The notes under the pieces: model-generated
Told to the model about the DNA's origin: nothing
What the model saw: only the letters and a program-made list of their open reading frames with translations
The model's database searches: none
Part shown: positions 1 to 8,108 of the stretch, piece after piece
How the letters are laid out: the number at the start of each line of letters is the position of its first letter
Numbering within the stretch: position 1 is the first letter of the stretch
Made by a program: the position numbers and the translations under genes
Assembly: GCF_900176035.1 (NCBI RefSeq)
Contig: NZ_FWWT01000021.1
Span: 1-64,000, forward strand
Source: Desulfonispora thiosulfatigenes DSM 11270
GTDB lineage: Bacteria; Bacillota; Peptococcia; Peptococcales; Desulfonisporaceae
DNA length: 64,000 nt
Direction: 5' to 3'

Positions 1-246
<246 letters not shown>

Positions 247-367
247 TAAATAAAGACGAAAATCTTCACTGTGTAGTTTTGAGAGAGCAAAGTATCATTT
301 AAAGTTTAAGTAGGAAAAATACTTAAATAGATAAAGGATATATTGTTTGCTCAACAATTACATATTT

Positions 368-485
368 TCTCGGTGATAATAGCGGAGGGGTCACACCCGT
401 TACCATTTCGAACACGGTAGTTAAGTCCTCCAGCGCTGATGGTACTTGGACCAGAGGTCCTGGGAGAGTAGGTCGTCGCCGGGAT
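368..485 (+). rRNA. 5S ribosomal RNA
   Basis: A 5S rRNA about 117 nt long follows the 23S gene after a spacer of roughly 120 bp that holds no tRNA. Typical 5S blocks are visible: CATTTCGAACACGG around 403, a GGGAGAGTAGGTCG-type segment near 462, and a closing terminal helix (TCTCGGTG with CGCCGGGA). Ends are accurate to a few bases. Confidence 0.93.
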
Positions 486-497
486 TTTTCTTATTGT

Positions 498-572
498 TCC
501 TCGATAGCTCAATGGTAGAGCACCTGGCTGTTAACCAGGGGGTTGCTGGTTCGAGCCCAGCTCGAGGAGCCA
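498..572 (+). tRNA. tRNA-Asn (GTT)
   Basis: A cloverleaf with acceptor stem TCCTCGA/TCGAGGA, anticodon loop CTGTTAA (anticodon GTT), a TTCGAGC T-loop and an encoded CCA end. It sits 12 bp after the 5S gene, so it is likely part of the rRNA transcript. Confidence 0.96.
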
Positions 573-585
573 TTTAAAATATTAT

Positions 586-661
586 AGGGGTGTGGCTCAA
601 TTGGTAGAGTAGTGGACTCCAAATCCATTGGTTGCGGGTTCAAGTCCTGCCGCCCCTGCCA
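586..661 (+). tRNA. tRNA-Trp (CCA)
   Basis: A cloverleaf with acceptor stem AGGGGTG/CGCCCCT, anticodon loop CTCCAAA (anticodon CCA), a TTCAAGT T-loop and an encoded CCA end. It is the last gene of the rRNA-tRNA cluster before a terminator. Confidence 0.96.
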
Positions 662-664
662 CAT

Positions 665-699
665 AAAAAGGAGTAAACAATTAAGTTTACTCCTTTTTT
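665..699. terminator. Terminator after rRNA-tRNA cluster
   Basis: A 12-13 bp hairpin (AAAGGAGTAAAC / GTTTACTCCTTT) is followed by a T-run. The left arm has flanking A residues, so it can also serve the converging minus-strand gene that ends at 772. Confidence 0.9.
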
Positions 700-771
700 G
701 TGCATTTTGCTAATTAGGATATGATTTAGGATAAAATTTTAGAAATTTTAGAAATTTTTCTGTTTTAAGTA

Positions 772-1377
772 TTATTGGAGTTTTTCAGGAAGATGATGGT
801 TTTCTTGTTTTAATTCTGTAAAAATGGTATCTTGTTTTACCTGAGCATTATGATTTAATTGCATACTGTTTGCATTCATTGTTGTATTAATTAAATTATA
901 TAGCTTTTGAATATCTTCTTTTGTTGCTGGTTGAGCATCTTCTTTTAAAACAAACCCTATCTTTCCATTTGGTTCTAAAGTAGCCATTTTGACATTTTCA
1001 ATTTTAGTTACATTATTTTGTCTTAATTGCATTTCAAGTTGATCAACAGTTAATCTTAATTTTTTTAAAGTCTCCTCTTGTAAAACCCCATTATCAATAA
1101 TAATCTTTGATTTACCTGTAAAGAATTTTTCTAGTAGATTAAATTTAAGCTGTGAATACTCCATTAATAATAAAGTAGCTATTAAAAGTGCTGCTACTGC
1201 AAAGGTCGTCCAGATACTTTTTCCACTTACAGGTTGAATAAGTAATGAACCAATCGCTATCATAATAATAGTTTGAGCCACTGTCATCTGTGCAATTGAT
1301 TTTCTGCCTGCTAGTCGTAAAAGAACTGTACCTACAACAACAATTAAAATAGATTTCCATATCCAAGCCAATTCCAT
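772..1377 (-). CDS. DUF421 (YetF-like) membrane protein
   Basis: A 201-residue DUF421/YetF-family protein. The N-terminus has three hydrophobic segments (about residues 5-22, 30-50 and 55-75), including the family stretch GRKSIAQMTVAQTIIMIAIG. A soluble alpha/beta domain (about 80-160) follows, with the typical KIIIDNGVLQEETLKKLRLT pattern. A glutamine/asparagine-rich C-terminal tail of about 40 residues has no obvious motif. The start is preceded by GGGGTGA. The family is common in spore formers (several Bacillus paralogues); its biochemical function is unknown. It is monocistronic and converges on the rRNA terminator. Confidence 0.85.
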   Translation of the reverse strand: MELAWIWKSILIVVVGTVLLRLAGRKSIAQMTVAQTIIMIAIGSLLIQPVSGKSIWTTFAVAALLIATLLLMEYSQLKFNLLEKFFTGKSKIIIDNGVLQEETLKKLRLTVDQLEMQLRQNNVTKIENVKMATLEPNGKIGFVLKEDAQPATKEDIQKLYNLINTTMNANSMQLNHNAQVKQDTIFTELKQENHHLPEKLQ

Positions 1378-1602
1378 AAATTCACCCCGAAATATTTAAT
1401 ATGCTGATAATCTTAATACCCTAGTGCCATAGAGACCGCTATAATGTGTAATCACCAAAGCTCATAATATATTTATAATCCCCAATATATTTCTTTTTAT
1501 TAAAGATCTTTGGTATACTTATAAATACTAATCGAAATTACATAAGTCTAATTATTGAATTTAGGTGGCATAATACTTTTAAATATAAGTGGAGGTTATG
1601 AT

Positions 1603-2574
1603 ATGCAAAATTTTCATAAGCCAAATATTGTTATCAGCAATTGTATAGAACATGAGGCTTGTAGATATGATGGATCCATGATTAAAAACTCTTTTATTGA
1701 AAAATTAAAATCTCATGTTAATTTCAGTACAGTTTGTCCAGAGGTAGGTATAGGGTTACCAATTCCCAGAGACACTTTAAGGGTTGTCAATATAGATGAT
1801 ATTGAAAAAATAGTTATTTCCAAAACAGGTGAAGATGTTACTGAAAAAATGAAACAGTTTTCGGATGATTTTATAAATAATCTAAATAATGATGAAATAG
1901 ATGGATTTATTTTAAAAGGAAAATCTCCATCTTGCGGAATAAAGGATGTCAAAGTATATACAAGTACAGAAAAAGGGCCAGCTTTACCTAAAAAATCAAG
2001 TGGAATATTTGCTAATATAGCCTTAGATAAATACCCGAATATATTAGTGGAAAATGAAGGAAGACTAACAAATTATAATATACGAGAACATTTTTTAACA
2101 AGAATATTTACGCAAGCTATGTTTAGAGAGATTAAAAAGAAAAAAAGCATGAAAGATTTGATTGATTTTCATAGTAATAATAAATACTTATTAATGGCAT
2201 ATAGTCCAGGTAATTTAAAAACTCTAGGTAAGTTAGTTGCTAATAATGACAAAAATGAAATAGGTCAAATTTTAAGAGAATATGAATTTTATTTAAATAA
2301 GGCATTATCTATGGTCCTAAAACCGATGCGTAATGTTAATATGCTTTTGCATTTATTTGGTTACTTTTCTAAAGAACTATCAAGTAATGAAAAGGCCTTT
2401 TTCCTAGATAAGTTAGAAAAATACAGCGCAAAACAAGTACCTCTGTCAGTCCCTGTAGCAATTATAAATTCCTGGGTGATGAGATTTAATAATGAATATT
2501 TAGCAAATCAAACTATTTTTGAACCCTTTCCAAGTGAGTTGATTGAAGTAACAGATTCTGGTAAAGGTTTATAA
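1603..2574 (+). CDS. DUF523-DUF1722 two-domain protein (YbbK/YbgA type)
   Basis: A 323-residue protein. The N-terminal DUF523 domain (about 1-150) shows the family cysteine motifs: CRYDG near the start, CPEVGIGLPIPR, and LKGKSPSCGIKDV. A C-terminal DUF1722 domain (about 170-300) contains LIDFHSNNKYLLMAYSP. Fusions of these two domains are known in many bacteria, but the function is unknown; the conserved cysteines suggest a metal or redox role (inference). ATG at 1603 was chosen because GGAGG lies 7 bp upstream; a TTG-initiated extension to 1555 lacks a ribosome site. It is a single gene ending in a terminator shared with cotJC. Confidence 0.85.
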   Translation: MQNFHKPNIVISNCIEHEACRYDGSMIKNSFIEKLKSHVNFSTVCPEVGIGLPIPRDTLRVVNIDDIEKIVISKTGEDVTEKMKQFSDDFINNLNNDEIDGFILKGKSPSCGIKDVKVYTSTEKGPALPKKSSGIFANIALDKYPNILVENEGRLTNYNIREHFLTRIFTQAMFREIKKKKSMKDLIDFHSNNKYLLMAYSPGNLKTLGKLVANNDKNEIGQILREYEFYLNKALSMVLKPMRNVNMLLHLFGYFSKELSSNEKAFFLDKLEKYSAKQVPLSVPVAIINSWVMRFNNEYLANQTIFEPFPSELIEVTDSGKGL

Positions 2575-2599
2575 ATATTATCTATAATTTAGGAATTAA

Positions 2600-2627
2600 A
2601 AAATGTGCCCTAAAATGGGCACATTTA
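2600..2627. terminator. Bidirectional terminator between DUF523 gene and cotJC
   Basis: A hairpin of AAATGTGCCC / GGGCACATTT with short A and T flanks lies between two converging genes. Confidence 0.8.
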
Positions 2628-2630
2628 AGA

Positions 2631-3203
2631 TTAATGATATTTCTTTGTCTCTTTCCATTCGTAAGTGTCATTTAGAGCTTCCCCAAAACGCTGAAAGTGA
2701 ACTACTTCTCTTTCTCGTAAAAATCTTAGAGTATCTTTAATTCCATTGTCATCTGTCAATTTAATCAAATTTTCATACACTGTTCTAGCTTTTTGCTCTG
2801 CAGCCATATTTTCATATAAATTTGTTATAGGATCTCCAGTAGACTGTATATAAGCCGCTGTCCATGGTACTCCATTAGGATCAGAAGGATAAATAGCATT
2901 ACCATGTAAGGTATAATCAGCACCTAAACCAGCTGCTTTCAGCTCAGCAGGAGTAGCATCCCTCGTTAATTTATAGACCATTGTAGCAATCATTTCCACA
3001 TGGGCTAATTCTTCTGTACCTATATCAGTTAGTAAAGCTTTAGACTTACCAGTAGGCATAGTATATCTTTGAGATAAATAGCGTAGTGCTGCACTTAATT
3101 CACCATCTGGACCTCCATATTGTGCTATTAAAAATTTAGCCATTTTTAAGTCTTTAGTTTCAACACGTACTGGATATTGCAATTTTTTTTCATAAATCCA
3201 CAT
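2631..3203 (-). CDS. cotJC: Spore coat protein CotJC (manganese catalase family)
   Basis: A 190-residue CotJC. Ferritin-like di-metal ligands are visible: E in DGELSAALRYLSQRY, the EELAHVEM helix, and a later E/H pair in REREVVHFQRF. The family consists of Mn-catalase-like proteins in the inner spore coat; catalase activity is inferred from the family. The start at 3203 (MWIYEKKLQYPV) matches the usual CotJC N-terminus and has AGGAGG 7 bp upstream; an in-frame extension to 3236 has no such support. It is the last gene of a cotJA-cotJB-cotJC operon, 14 bp after cotJB. Confidence 0.93.
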   Translation of the reverse strand: MWIYEKKLQYPVRVETKDLKMAKFLIAQYGGPDGELSAALRYLSQRYTMPTGKSKALLTDIGTEELAHVEMIATMVYKLTRDATPAELKAAGLGADYTLHGNAIYPSDPNGVPWTAAYIQSTGDPITNLYENMAAEQKARTVYENLIKLTDDNGIKDTLRFLREREVVHFQRFGEALNDTYEWKETKKYH

Positions 3204-3217
3204 ACTGATACCTCCTA

Positions 3218-3472
3218 TTATTCCTGCCAAGGCCAAGGTTCATTAACCCAAGCCCAAGGATATTTACTTGGTGAAAAACCAAAATTTATAAGTGGTCCGT
3301 AATTCATTTCGAAAATTTGTTTATGCTCCAATAATTGTTGACTTATGCTATTATAGTCCATCAATGCTTGTTGATTTTCAGGATGAGTGTCTAAATAAAG
3401 GTTTATATCTACTGCAGCAAATTCGAGTTCTTGAAGTTTTCTTAATAACTCTTTGCGTCCCATTTTCTTCAT
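3218..3472 (-). CDS. cotJB: Spore coat protein CotJB
   Basis: An 84-residue CotJB with the family pattern: a helical N-terminus (LLRKLQELEFAAVDINLYLD), the THPEN segment, and a C-terminal tryptophan-rich YPWAWVNEPWPWQ. AGGAGG lies 8 bp before the ATG. CotJB acts with CotJA and CotJC in assembling the inner spore coat and has no known enzymatic activity. It is the middle gene of the cotJ operon. Confidence 0.93.
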   Translation of the reverse strand: MKKMGRKELLRKLQELEFAAVDINLYLDTHPENQQALMDYNSISQQLLEHKQIFEMNYGPLINFGFSPSKYPWAWVNEPWPWQE

Positions 3473-3495
3473 TACACTTTCCTCCTATCAAAATT

Positions 3496-3627
3496 TTAAA
3501 GTCCATAAAGGTCAGAAAAAATTGTTCCTTTTCTTAAACCCTCACTTGGTGAAAACAAGTTTACATATGGTTGGTTAACAATATAGGCTCTGGCTAATCT
3601 TAAATTTGCAGGTAGATAGTTATTCAA
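3496..3627 (-). CDS. cotJA: Spore coat protein CotJA (short, TTG start)
   Basis: A 43-residue CotJA recognised from the family core LPANLRLARAYIVNQPY followed by FSPSEGLRKGTIFSDLY. It begins with TTG at 3627, with AAAGGAG 8 bp upstream, and ends 23 bp before cotJB. CotJA is needed for CotJC to assemble on the spore in Bacillus. This copy is shorter than the Bacillus protein (about 80 residues). No convincing sigma-E promoter is seen; CATAAGAT near 3660 is a weak -10 candidate. It is easily missed because of its length and TTG start. Confidence 0.85.
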   Translation of the reverse strand: MNNYLPANLRLARAYIVNQPYVNLFSPSEGLRKGTIFSDLYGL

Positions 3628-3741
3628 ATTAATCACTCCTTTGTTTTTGTCTTAATAATATCTTATGGATAAGAGATAAAAATGTGTGATTAAACATAAA
3701 AAATGAATAATATTTAATTTATAATGCTTAAAATACTTAAA

Positions 3742-3773
3742 CACAAAAAAAAATTACCTATTTAGGTAATTTT
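3742..3773 (-). terminator. Terminator of the phosphatase gene
   Basis: Read on the minus strand, a 9-10 bp hairpin (AAATTACCTA / TAGGTAATTT) directly follows the stop codon and is followed by a run of T. Confidence 0.85.
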
Positions 3774-4423
3774 CATGCACGTTTCTTATTTTCTTTAAAG
3801 ATATTTGCTAAATCTAAAATCGAATCTAAAAATAAATCTGGATTATATTGACTTAACTTATCTAAAGGGTGCTCACTATATTTCATAACTGCAGTTTTAA
3901 CGCCTGCATTTTTTCCACACAGGATATCAAAGGATGTATCTCCTACCATCAGAGCCTCTTCTGGATTTAAATTAAGGTTATCTAAAGCTTTAAAAATAGG
4001 GTCTGGATTAGGTTTGTGCTTAGTGGTATCATTTGCACCAATAAAAGTATCAAAGTAAGGTGAAATATCAAATAAATCAAGACCTCTTTGCGCAACTGTA
4101 TTAATTTTTGAAGTAACAACTCCTAAAAGATAACCTTGATCTTTTAATTCATGTAATCCTTGTTTTACACCAGGAAAAATAGTTGTGAGATAATCATGAT
4201 ATTCATGATTATATTTTCGATAAGTAGTTAATAAAGTATCTACTTTGTCCTCAGAGTATCTTGCAAATGTATCGACAAGTGGTTCACCAAAATAAGGGAC
4301 GAGTTCTGCTCGTGTTAAATCCATATTTAAAATTTTTTTAAAAGTGTATTGAAAAGATTTAATAACTAAATCATTTGTATATAATAAGGTTCCATCTAAA
4401 TCAAAAAGAATACCTTTAATCAT
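3773..4423 (-). CDS. HAD-superfamily phosphatase, PpaX/phosphoglycolate phosphatase type
   Basis: A 216-residue HAD hydrolase with all four motifs: I, FDLDGTLL (residues 7-14); II, VVTSK (about 100-104); III, K in KHKPNPDPIF; IV, MVGDTSFDI. The small helical cap between motifs I and II is of the PpaX/Gph subtype. Relatives hydrolyse pyrophosphate from HPr-Ser-P turnover (PpaX) or 2-phosphoglycolate; sequence alone does not decide between them. No hprK or lgt neighbour, which often accompanies ppaX, is present. It is transcribed away from the pyr operon. Confidence 0.85.
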   Translation of the reverse strand: MIKGILFDLDGTLLYTNDLVIKSFQYTFKKILNMDLTRAELVPYFGEPLVDTFARYSEDKVDTLLTTYRKYNHEYHDYLTTIFPGVKQGLHELKDQGYLLGVVTSKINTVAQRGLDLFDISPYFDTFIGANDTTKHKPNPDPIFKALDNLNLNPEEALMVGDTSFDILCGKNAGVKTAVMKYSEHPLDKLSQYNPDLFLDSILDLANIFKENKKRA

Positions 4424-4483
4424 TTAATCACCTCTAGCTTATTTATAGTTATTATAACATTAAGATTTTAATTGTAAAATCTA

Positions 4484-4512
4484 TTGCATAATTAAAGTTT
4501 TTGGGATATAAT
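4484..4512 (+). promoter_or_regulatory. Predicted sigma-A promoter of the pyr operon
   Basis: TTGCAT (4484-4489), a 17-bp spacer, then TATAAT (4507-4512). Transcription would start near 4519, just before the first PyrR-type site. Confidence 0.75.
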
Positions 4513-4533
4513 TACCCAGAACTTAAAATAGTT

Positions 4534-4565
4534 CCTTTAAATCGGTCCCGTGAGACTGGTAAGGT
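4534..4565 (+). promoter_or_regulatory. PyrR-binding (anti-antiterminator) element 1
   Basis: The leader contains CCTTTAA..CGGTCCCGTGAGACTGGTAAGG, matching the conserved PyrR-binding RNA hairpin of Bacillus-type pyr leaders. With UMP/UTP-bound PyrR on it, the downstream terminator at 4620-4643 would form and stop transcription. Segments at about 4563-4580 and 4593-4607 can pair and may form the antiterminator. No pyrR gene lies in the window. Confidence 0.88.
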
Positions 4566-4619
4566 ATAGGTAGTATACATATTGAATTGTTGTATCTACT
4601 TATCTTTAATGATAATACT

Positions 4620-4643
4620 AGCCGGGGTTTACCCGGCTTTTTT
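4620..4643 (+). terminator. pyr attenuator terminator 1
   Basis: A GC-rich 7-bp hairpin, AGCCGGG / CCCGGCT, followed by six T. It belongs to the first PyrR-controlled attenuator. Confidence 0.9.
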
Positions 4644-4660
4644 ATAACTAAATATCAGAT

Positions 4661-4696
4661 ATCCTTTAAATACGGTACCGTGATACTGGCAAGGAT
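4661..4696 (+). promoter_or_regulatory. PyrR-binding (anti-antiterminator) element 2
   Basis: A second PyrR-type element, ATCCTTTAAA..CGGTACCGTGATACTGG..AAGGAT, whose ends close as ATCCTT/AAGGAT. Its CTGGCA segment can instead pair with TGCCAG at 4742, the 5' arm of the next terminator. That gives the alternative folds expected of an attenuator. Confidence 0.87.
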
Positions 4697-4701
4697 GAAG
4701 T

Positions 4702-4728
4702 CATTAGCTTTAGCTAATGGGCTTTTTA
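4702..4728 (+). terminator. Short hairpin with T-run inside pyr leader
   Basis: CATTAGC / GCTAATG with a tight loop, followed by GGCTTTTT. It is either a weak extra terminator or part of the second attenuator's folding. Confidence 0.4.
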
Positions 4729-4741
4729 CTAACATCTATTA

Positions 4742-4771
4742 TGCCAGGTCATTGACCTGGCATTTATTTTT
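4742..4771 (+). terminator. pyr attenuator terminator 2
   Basis: A 9-bp hairpin, TGCCAGGTC / GACCTGGCA, followed by a T-rich tail, 50 bp before pyrB. It is the terminator of the second PyrR-controlled attenuator. Confidence 0.85.
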
Positions 4772-4820
4772 AGAGAAAAAACATATACTATATAAATACA
4801 ATTTCTTAGGGGGTAGGGCA

Positions 4821-5755
4821 GTGGGAATAAGTAAAAAGGATTTAATTTCCTTAGATGACTTGACTGTTGAAGAAATAGAAGAAATTTTAAATAATGCAAA
4901 ATCAATGAAAGAAATAATTAATCGTGATATTAAAAAAGTACCTACTTTAAGAGGACGAGCAGTTATTAATTTGTTTTATGAAAATAGTACAAGAACCCGT
5001 ACTTCTTTTGAAATTGCAGGGAAATATATGGGGGCTGATGTAATCAATGTAAATGTAGCAACTAGTAGCGTAGCTAAAGGGGAATCTTTAAAAGATACAG
5101 CGCAAACTATTGATAGAATGGGTGCAGATGTAATAGTCATGCGTCATCCGGCTAGTGGAGCTCATCATTTATTAGCTAAAAATGTAAATGCTAGAGTTAT
5201 AAATGCAGGAGATGGTACTCATCAACATCCTACACAAGCGTTATTAGATTTATTCACTATGGTAGATTATAAAAAAATTTAAAAGGAAAAAAGGTAGCAA
5301 TAATAGGAGATATTCTTCATAGTAGGGTAGCTCGTTCAAATGCTTGGATCTTAAACAAATTAGGAGCAGAAGTATATTTTTGCGGTCCACCTACATTAAT
5401 ACCTCCAGGAGCGGAAAATTTGGGAGCAAAGGTAACTTACAATATGGAGGAAGCTGTAAAAGATGCTGATGTAGTGATGATGTTAAGAATACAGCTTGAA
5501 AGACAAAAGAAAGGCTTATTCCCATCAGCTAGAGAATATTCAAAGTTTTACGGACTAAATAGCAAAAAGTTAGCTCTTGCTAAAAAAGATGCTTTGGTTC
5601 TTCATCCTGGTCCATTAAATAGAGGATTAGAAATGACAGCAGAAGTAGCAGATAGTAGCCAAGCTGTTATTACAGAGCAAGTTACAAATGGCGTAGCTAT
5701 TAGAATGGCACTACTTTACAGTATGGGAGGGGGAAAGGTTAATGCTACTAATTAA
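4821..5755 (+). pseudogene. pyrB: Aspartate carbamoyltransferase, apparent one-base frameshift
   Basis: PyrB condenses carbamoyl phosphate with aspartate, the second step of UMP synthesis. The first frame (GTG at 4821, AGGGGG 7 bp upstream) encodes the carbamoyl-phosphate domain with FYENSTRTRTSFE, MRHPASGA and NAGDGTHQHPTQALLD, then stops at 5280-5282. The rest ([18 protein letters not shown].., HPGPLNRG) continues in another frame from about 5278 to 5755. One extra A in the seven-A run at 5271-5277 would restore an ordinary PyrB of about 311 residues. All family motifs are otherwise intact and the operon is complete, so a homopolymer sequencing error or slippage is more likely than true loss. 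The 3' end overlaps pyrC by 14 bp. Confidence 0.9.
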
Positions 5756-7031
5756 AAATGGTTTAGTAATCGACCCAAGTCAAAATATTAATGAAACCCT
5801 TGATATATTAATCGAAAATAAAAAGATACTTAAAATAGAAAAAAATATCAAAGCTAATAAAGACATGGAAGTAATAAATGCAAACGGAATGATTGTGGCA
5901 CCAGGGTTTATTGACCTCCACGTTCATTTAAGGGAGCCAGGGAAAGAATATAAGGAAACAATATTAACAGGATGTCAGGCTGCAGCTAAGGGTGGATTTA
6001 CAGGTATTGCTTGTATGCCTAATACAAGTCCGGTAATAGATAATGAGTCAGTGGTTGAACTAATAAAAGCACGTGCAAATAAATATAATTTAGTAGATGT
6101 TTATCCTATTGCCTCGATAACAAAAGGACAAGAAGGAAAAGAACTAACTGAGTACGGAATTTTAAAAGAAACTGGAGCAATAGCATTTTCAGATGATGGA
6201 GTCGGAGTTAGTAGTTCAGGAGTTATGCGCAGAGCTTTAGATTATGCAAAAGCATTTGATGCCTTAATTATGTGTCATTGTGAAGATGAAAGTCTAGCTG
6301 GTGATGGGGTAATGCATGAAGGAGTAATGAGCACAAAGCTTGGCCTTGCGGGAATTCCAAGTATAGCTGAAGAAATTATGTTAGAAAGAGATATAGCATT
6401 AGCCGAATTTACTAAAGGTAAAATTCATATATGTCATGTTAGCACTGCAAAGGGTGTAGAAATTATTAGAAATGCCAAAAATAGAGGGGTAAGGGTTACA
6501 GCAGAAGTAACTCCTCATCATATTTCTCTAACTGATGAAGCAGTTAAAGATTATGATCCAAATACAAAGGTAAATCCACCTCTTAGAACTAAAGAAGATA
6601 TTGATGCCTTAATAGAAGGATTAATTGATGGAACAATAGATTGTATTGCAACAGATCATGCTCCCCATTCTATAGAAGAAAAAGAAGTGGAATATGATTA
6701 TGCTCCTTTTGGAATGGTAGGTTTAGAAACAGCTGTACCAATAGCATTTGAAAAATTAGTTAAAACAAATAAGTTAGATTATTTACAAATAGTAAAAGTT
6801 TTAAGTACAAGTCCTGCTAAAATATTAGGTCTTGATAAAGGAAGTTTAAGAGAAGGAACAGAAGCTGATATAACAATAATTGATCCAAATCTTACTCAAA
6901 AGGTAGATGTAAATAAATTCTACACTTTAGGCAAAAATACTCCTTTTAATAACCTGGAACTAACAGGATGGCCTGTTTATACGATTAAAGACGGTAACAT
7001 TATTATGAATCAAGGGGTGGTTGTCGAATGA
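5742..7031 (+). CDS. pyrC: Dihydroorotase
   Basis: A 429-residue class I dihydroorotase that cyclises carbamoyl-aspartate to dihydroorotate. Zinc-binding H60 and H62 lie in [10 protein letters not shown]; further metal-site motifs are [18 protein letters not shown] and TPHHI, and the catalytic Asp305 is in IATDHAPHS. The length is normal. The ATG overlaps the end of pyrB, with GGGAGGGGG upstream, so translation is probably coupled. The 3' end overlaps carA by 4 bp. Confidence 0.97.
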   Translation: MLLIKNGLVIDPSQNINETLDILIENKKILKIEKNIKANKDMEVINANGMIVAPGFIDLHVHLREPGKEYKETILTGCQAAAKGGFTGIACMPNTSPVIDNESVVELIKARANKYNLVDVYPIASITKGQEGKELTEYGILKETGAIAFSDDGVGVSSSGVMRRALDYAKAFDALIMCHCEDESLAGDGVMHEGVMSTKLGLAGIPSIAEEIMLERDIALAEFTKGKIHICHVSTAKGVEIIRNAKNRGVRVTAEVTPHHISLTDEAVKDYDPNTKVNPPLRTKEDIDALIEGLIDGTIDCIATDHAPHSIEEKEVEYDYAPFGMVGLETAVPIAFEKLVKTNKLDYLQIVKVLSTSPAKILGLDKGSLREGTEADITIIDPNLTQKVDVNKFYTLGKNTPFNNLELTGWPVYTIKDGNIIMNQGVVVE

Positions 7032-8107
7032 GTAAAGGATATATAGTACTACAAGATGGCAAGGTTTTTACTGGAACAGGATTTGGTGCAACGGGCAAAA
7101 GTATAGGAGAAATAGTTTTTAATACTAGTATGATGGGGTATCAAGAATCATTAACTGATCCTGCTAGTGCTGGTAAAATAATAAACTTTACCTATCCTTT
7201 AATAGGAAATTATGGAGTTAATTTTGGAGATTGGGAAAGTAGTAGAATATTTGCTCACGGTGTAGTTGTTAAAGAAGCTGCAGAAATTCCGAGTAACTGG
7301 AGATCAGAACAAAGTTTACCCGAGCTTTTAAAAGAACACAATATTGTGGGAGTTGAAGGCGTTGACACTAGAGCAATTACAAAATATATTAGATCATTTG
7401 GTTCAATGAGAGCAATTGTTGCAAATGACGGGACAAGTGTCGAAGAATTAAAAGAAATCGTAAAATCAAATCAGTTAACTCCTGGTCAAGAAAATATTAA
7501 AGACACTACCACTAAGAGTTCCTATTCATTACCAGGTGGAGTAGTAAGACTTGTGGTTATGGACTTTGGTATTAAAAGTAATGTACTGAGAATTTTACAA
7601 AAAAATAATTGTACAATAAACTTGGTTTCAGCTGATACAAGTGGCTCTGAAATTTTAAAATCTAAGCCACAAGGAGTTATTTTATCTAATGGACCAGAAA
7701 ATAATCTAAATGAAGAATCAATAATTAATGAACTAAAAATAATAATTGAAGCAGGAGTACCGATTTTTGGAATAGGTGTAGGACATCAGTTACTAGCAAA
7801 GGCACTAGGAGCAACAACATATAAATTAAAATTTGGACACTGTGGTAGTGGACCAGTAAAAGAAGTAATAACTAATAAAGTCTATATGACTTCTCAAAAT
7901 AATGGTTTTGTAGTTGATGCTAATAGTTTAAGTGAAGACATTGAAGTTACATATCTGAACTTAAATGACAATACAGTGGCAGGAATTAGGCATAAAAAAC
8001 TACCTATTATGAGTGTTCAATTTCATCCTGAAGCATCCCCAGGCCCAAAAGATACAGAATTTATATTCCAGGATTTCCTAAGTGATTTAGAAAAAGGAGG
8101 AAACTAA
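7028..8107 (+). CDS. carA: Carbamoyl-phosphate synthase small subunit, catalytic Cys missing
   Basis: A 359-residue CarA homologue with the N-terminal small-subunit domain ([15 protein letters not shown], about 32-46) and a C-terminal class I glutamine amidotransferase domain. The usual nucleophile motif GICLGHQ reads GIGVGHQ here (residues 248-254), so the cysteine is Gly250. The oxyanion motif GPGDP reads GPENN (222-226), and QNHG reads QNNG. His333 and Glu335 of the triad are kept (FHPEASPGP). The reading frame is intact, so the protein is probably structural, or channels free ammonia to CarB rather than hydrolysing glutamine (inference from mammalian CPS I, which also lacks this Cys). It overlaps pyrC by 4 bp; carB starts 2 bp downstream. 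Confidence 0.93.
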   Translation: MSKGYIVLQDGKVFTGTGFGATGKSIGEIVFNTSMMGYQESLTDPASAGKIINFTYPLIGNYGVNFGDWESSRIFAHGVVVKEAAEIPSNWRSEQSLPELLKEHNIVGVEGVDTRAITKYIRSFGSMRAIVANDGTSVEELKEIVKSNQLTPGQENIKDTTTKSSYSLPGGVVRLVVMDFGIKSNVLRILQKNNCTINLVSADTSGSEILKSKPQGVILSNGPENNLNEESIINELKIIIEAGVPIFGIGVGHQLLAKALGATTYKLKFGHCGSGPVKEVITNKVYMTSQNNGFVVDANSLSEDIEVTYLNLNDNTVAGIRHKKLPIMSVQFHPEASPGPKDTEFIFQDFLSDLEKGGN

Positions 8108-8108
8108 T

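Noticed and set aside
5271-5282. Programmed -1 frameshift in pyrB
   Set aside because: The A7 tract lacks a proper X-XXY-YYZ setting (the base before is T), and neither a downstream stimulator hairpin nor an upstream Shine-Dalgarno is evident; error or lesion is simpler.
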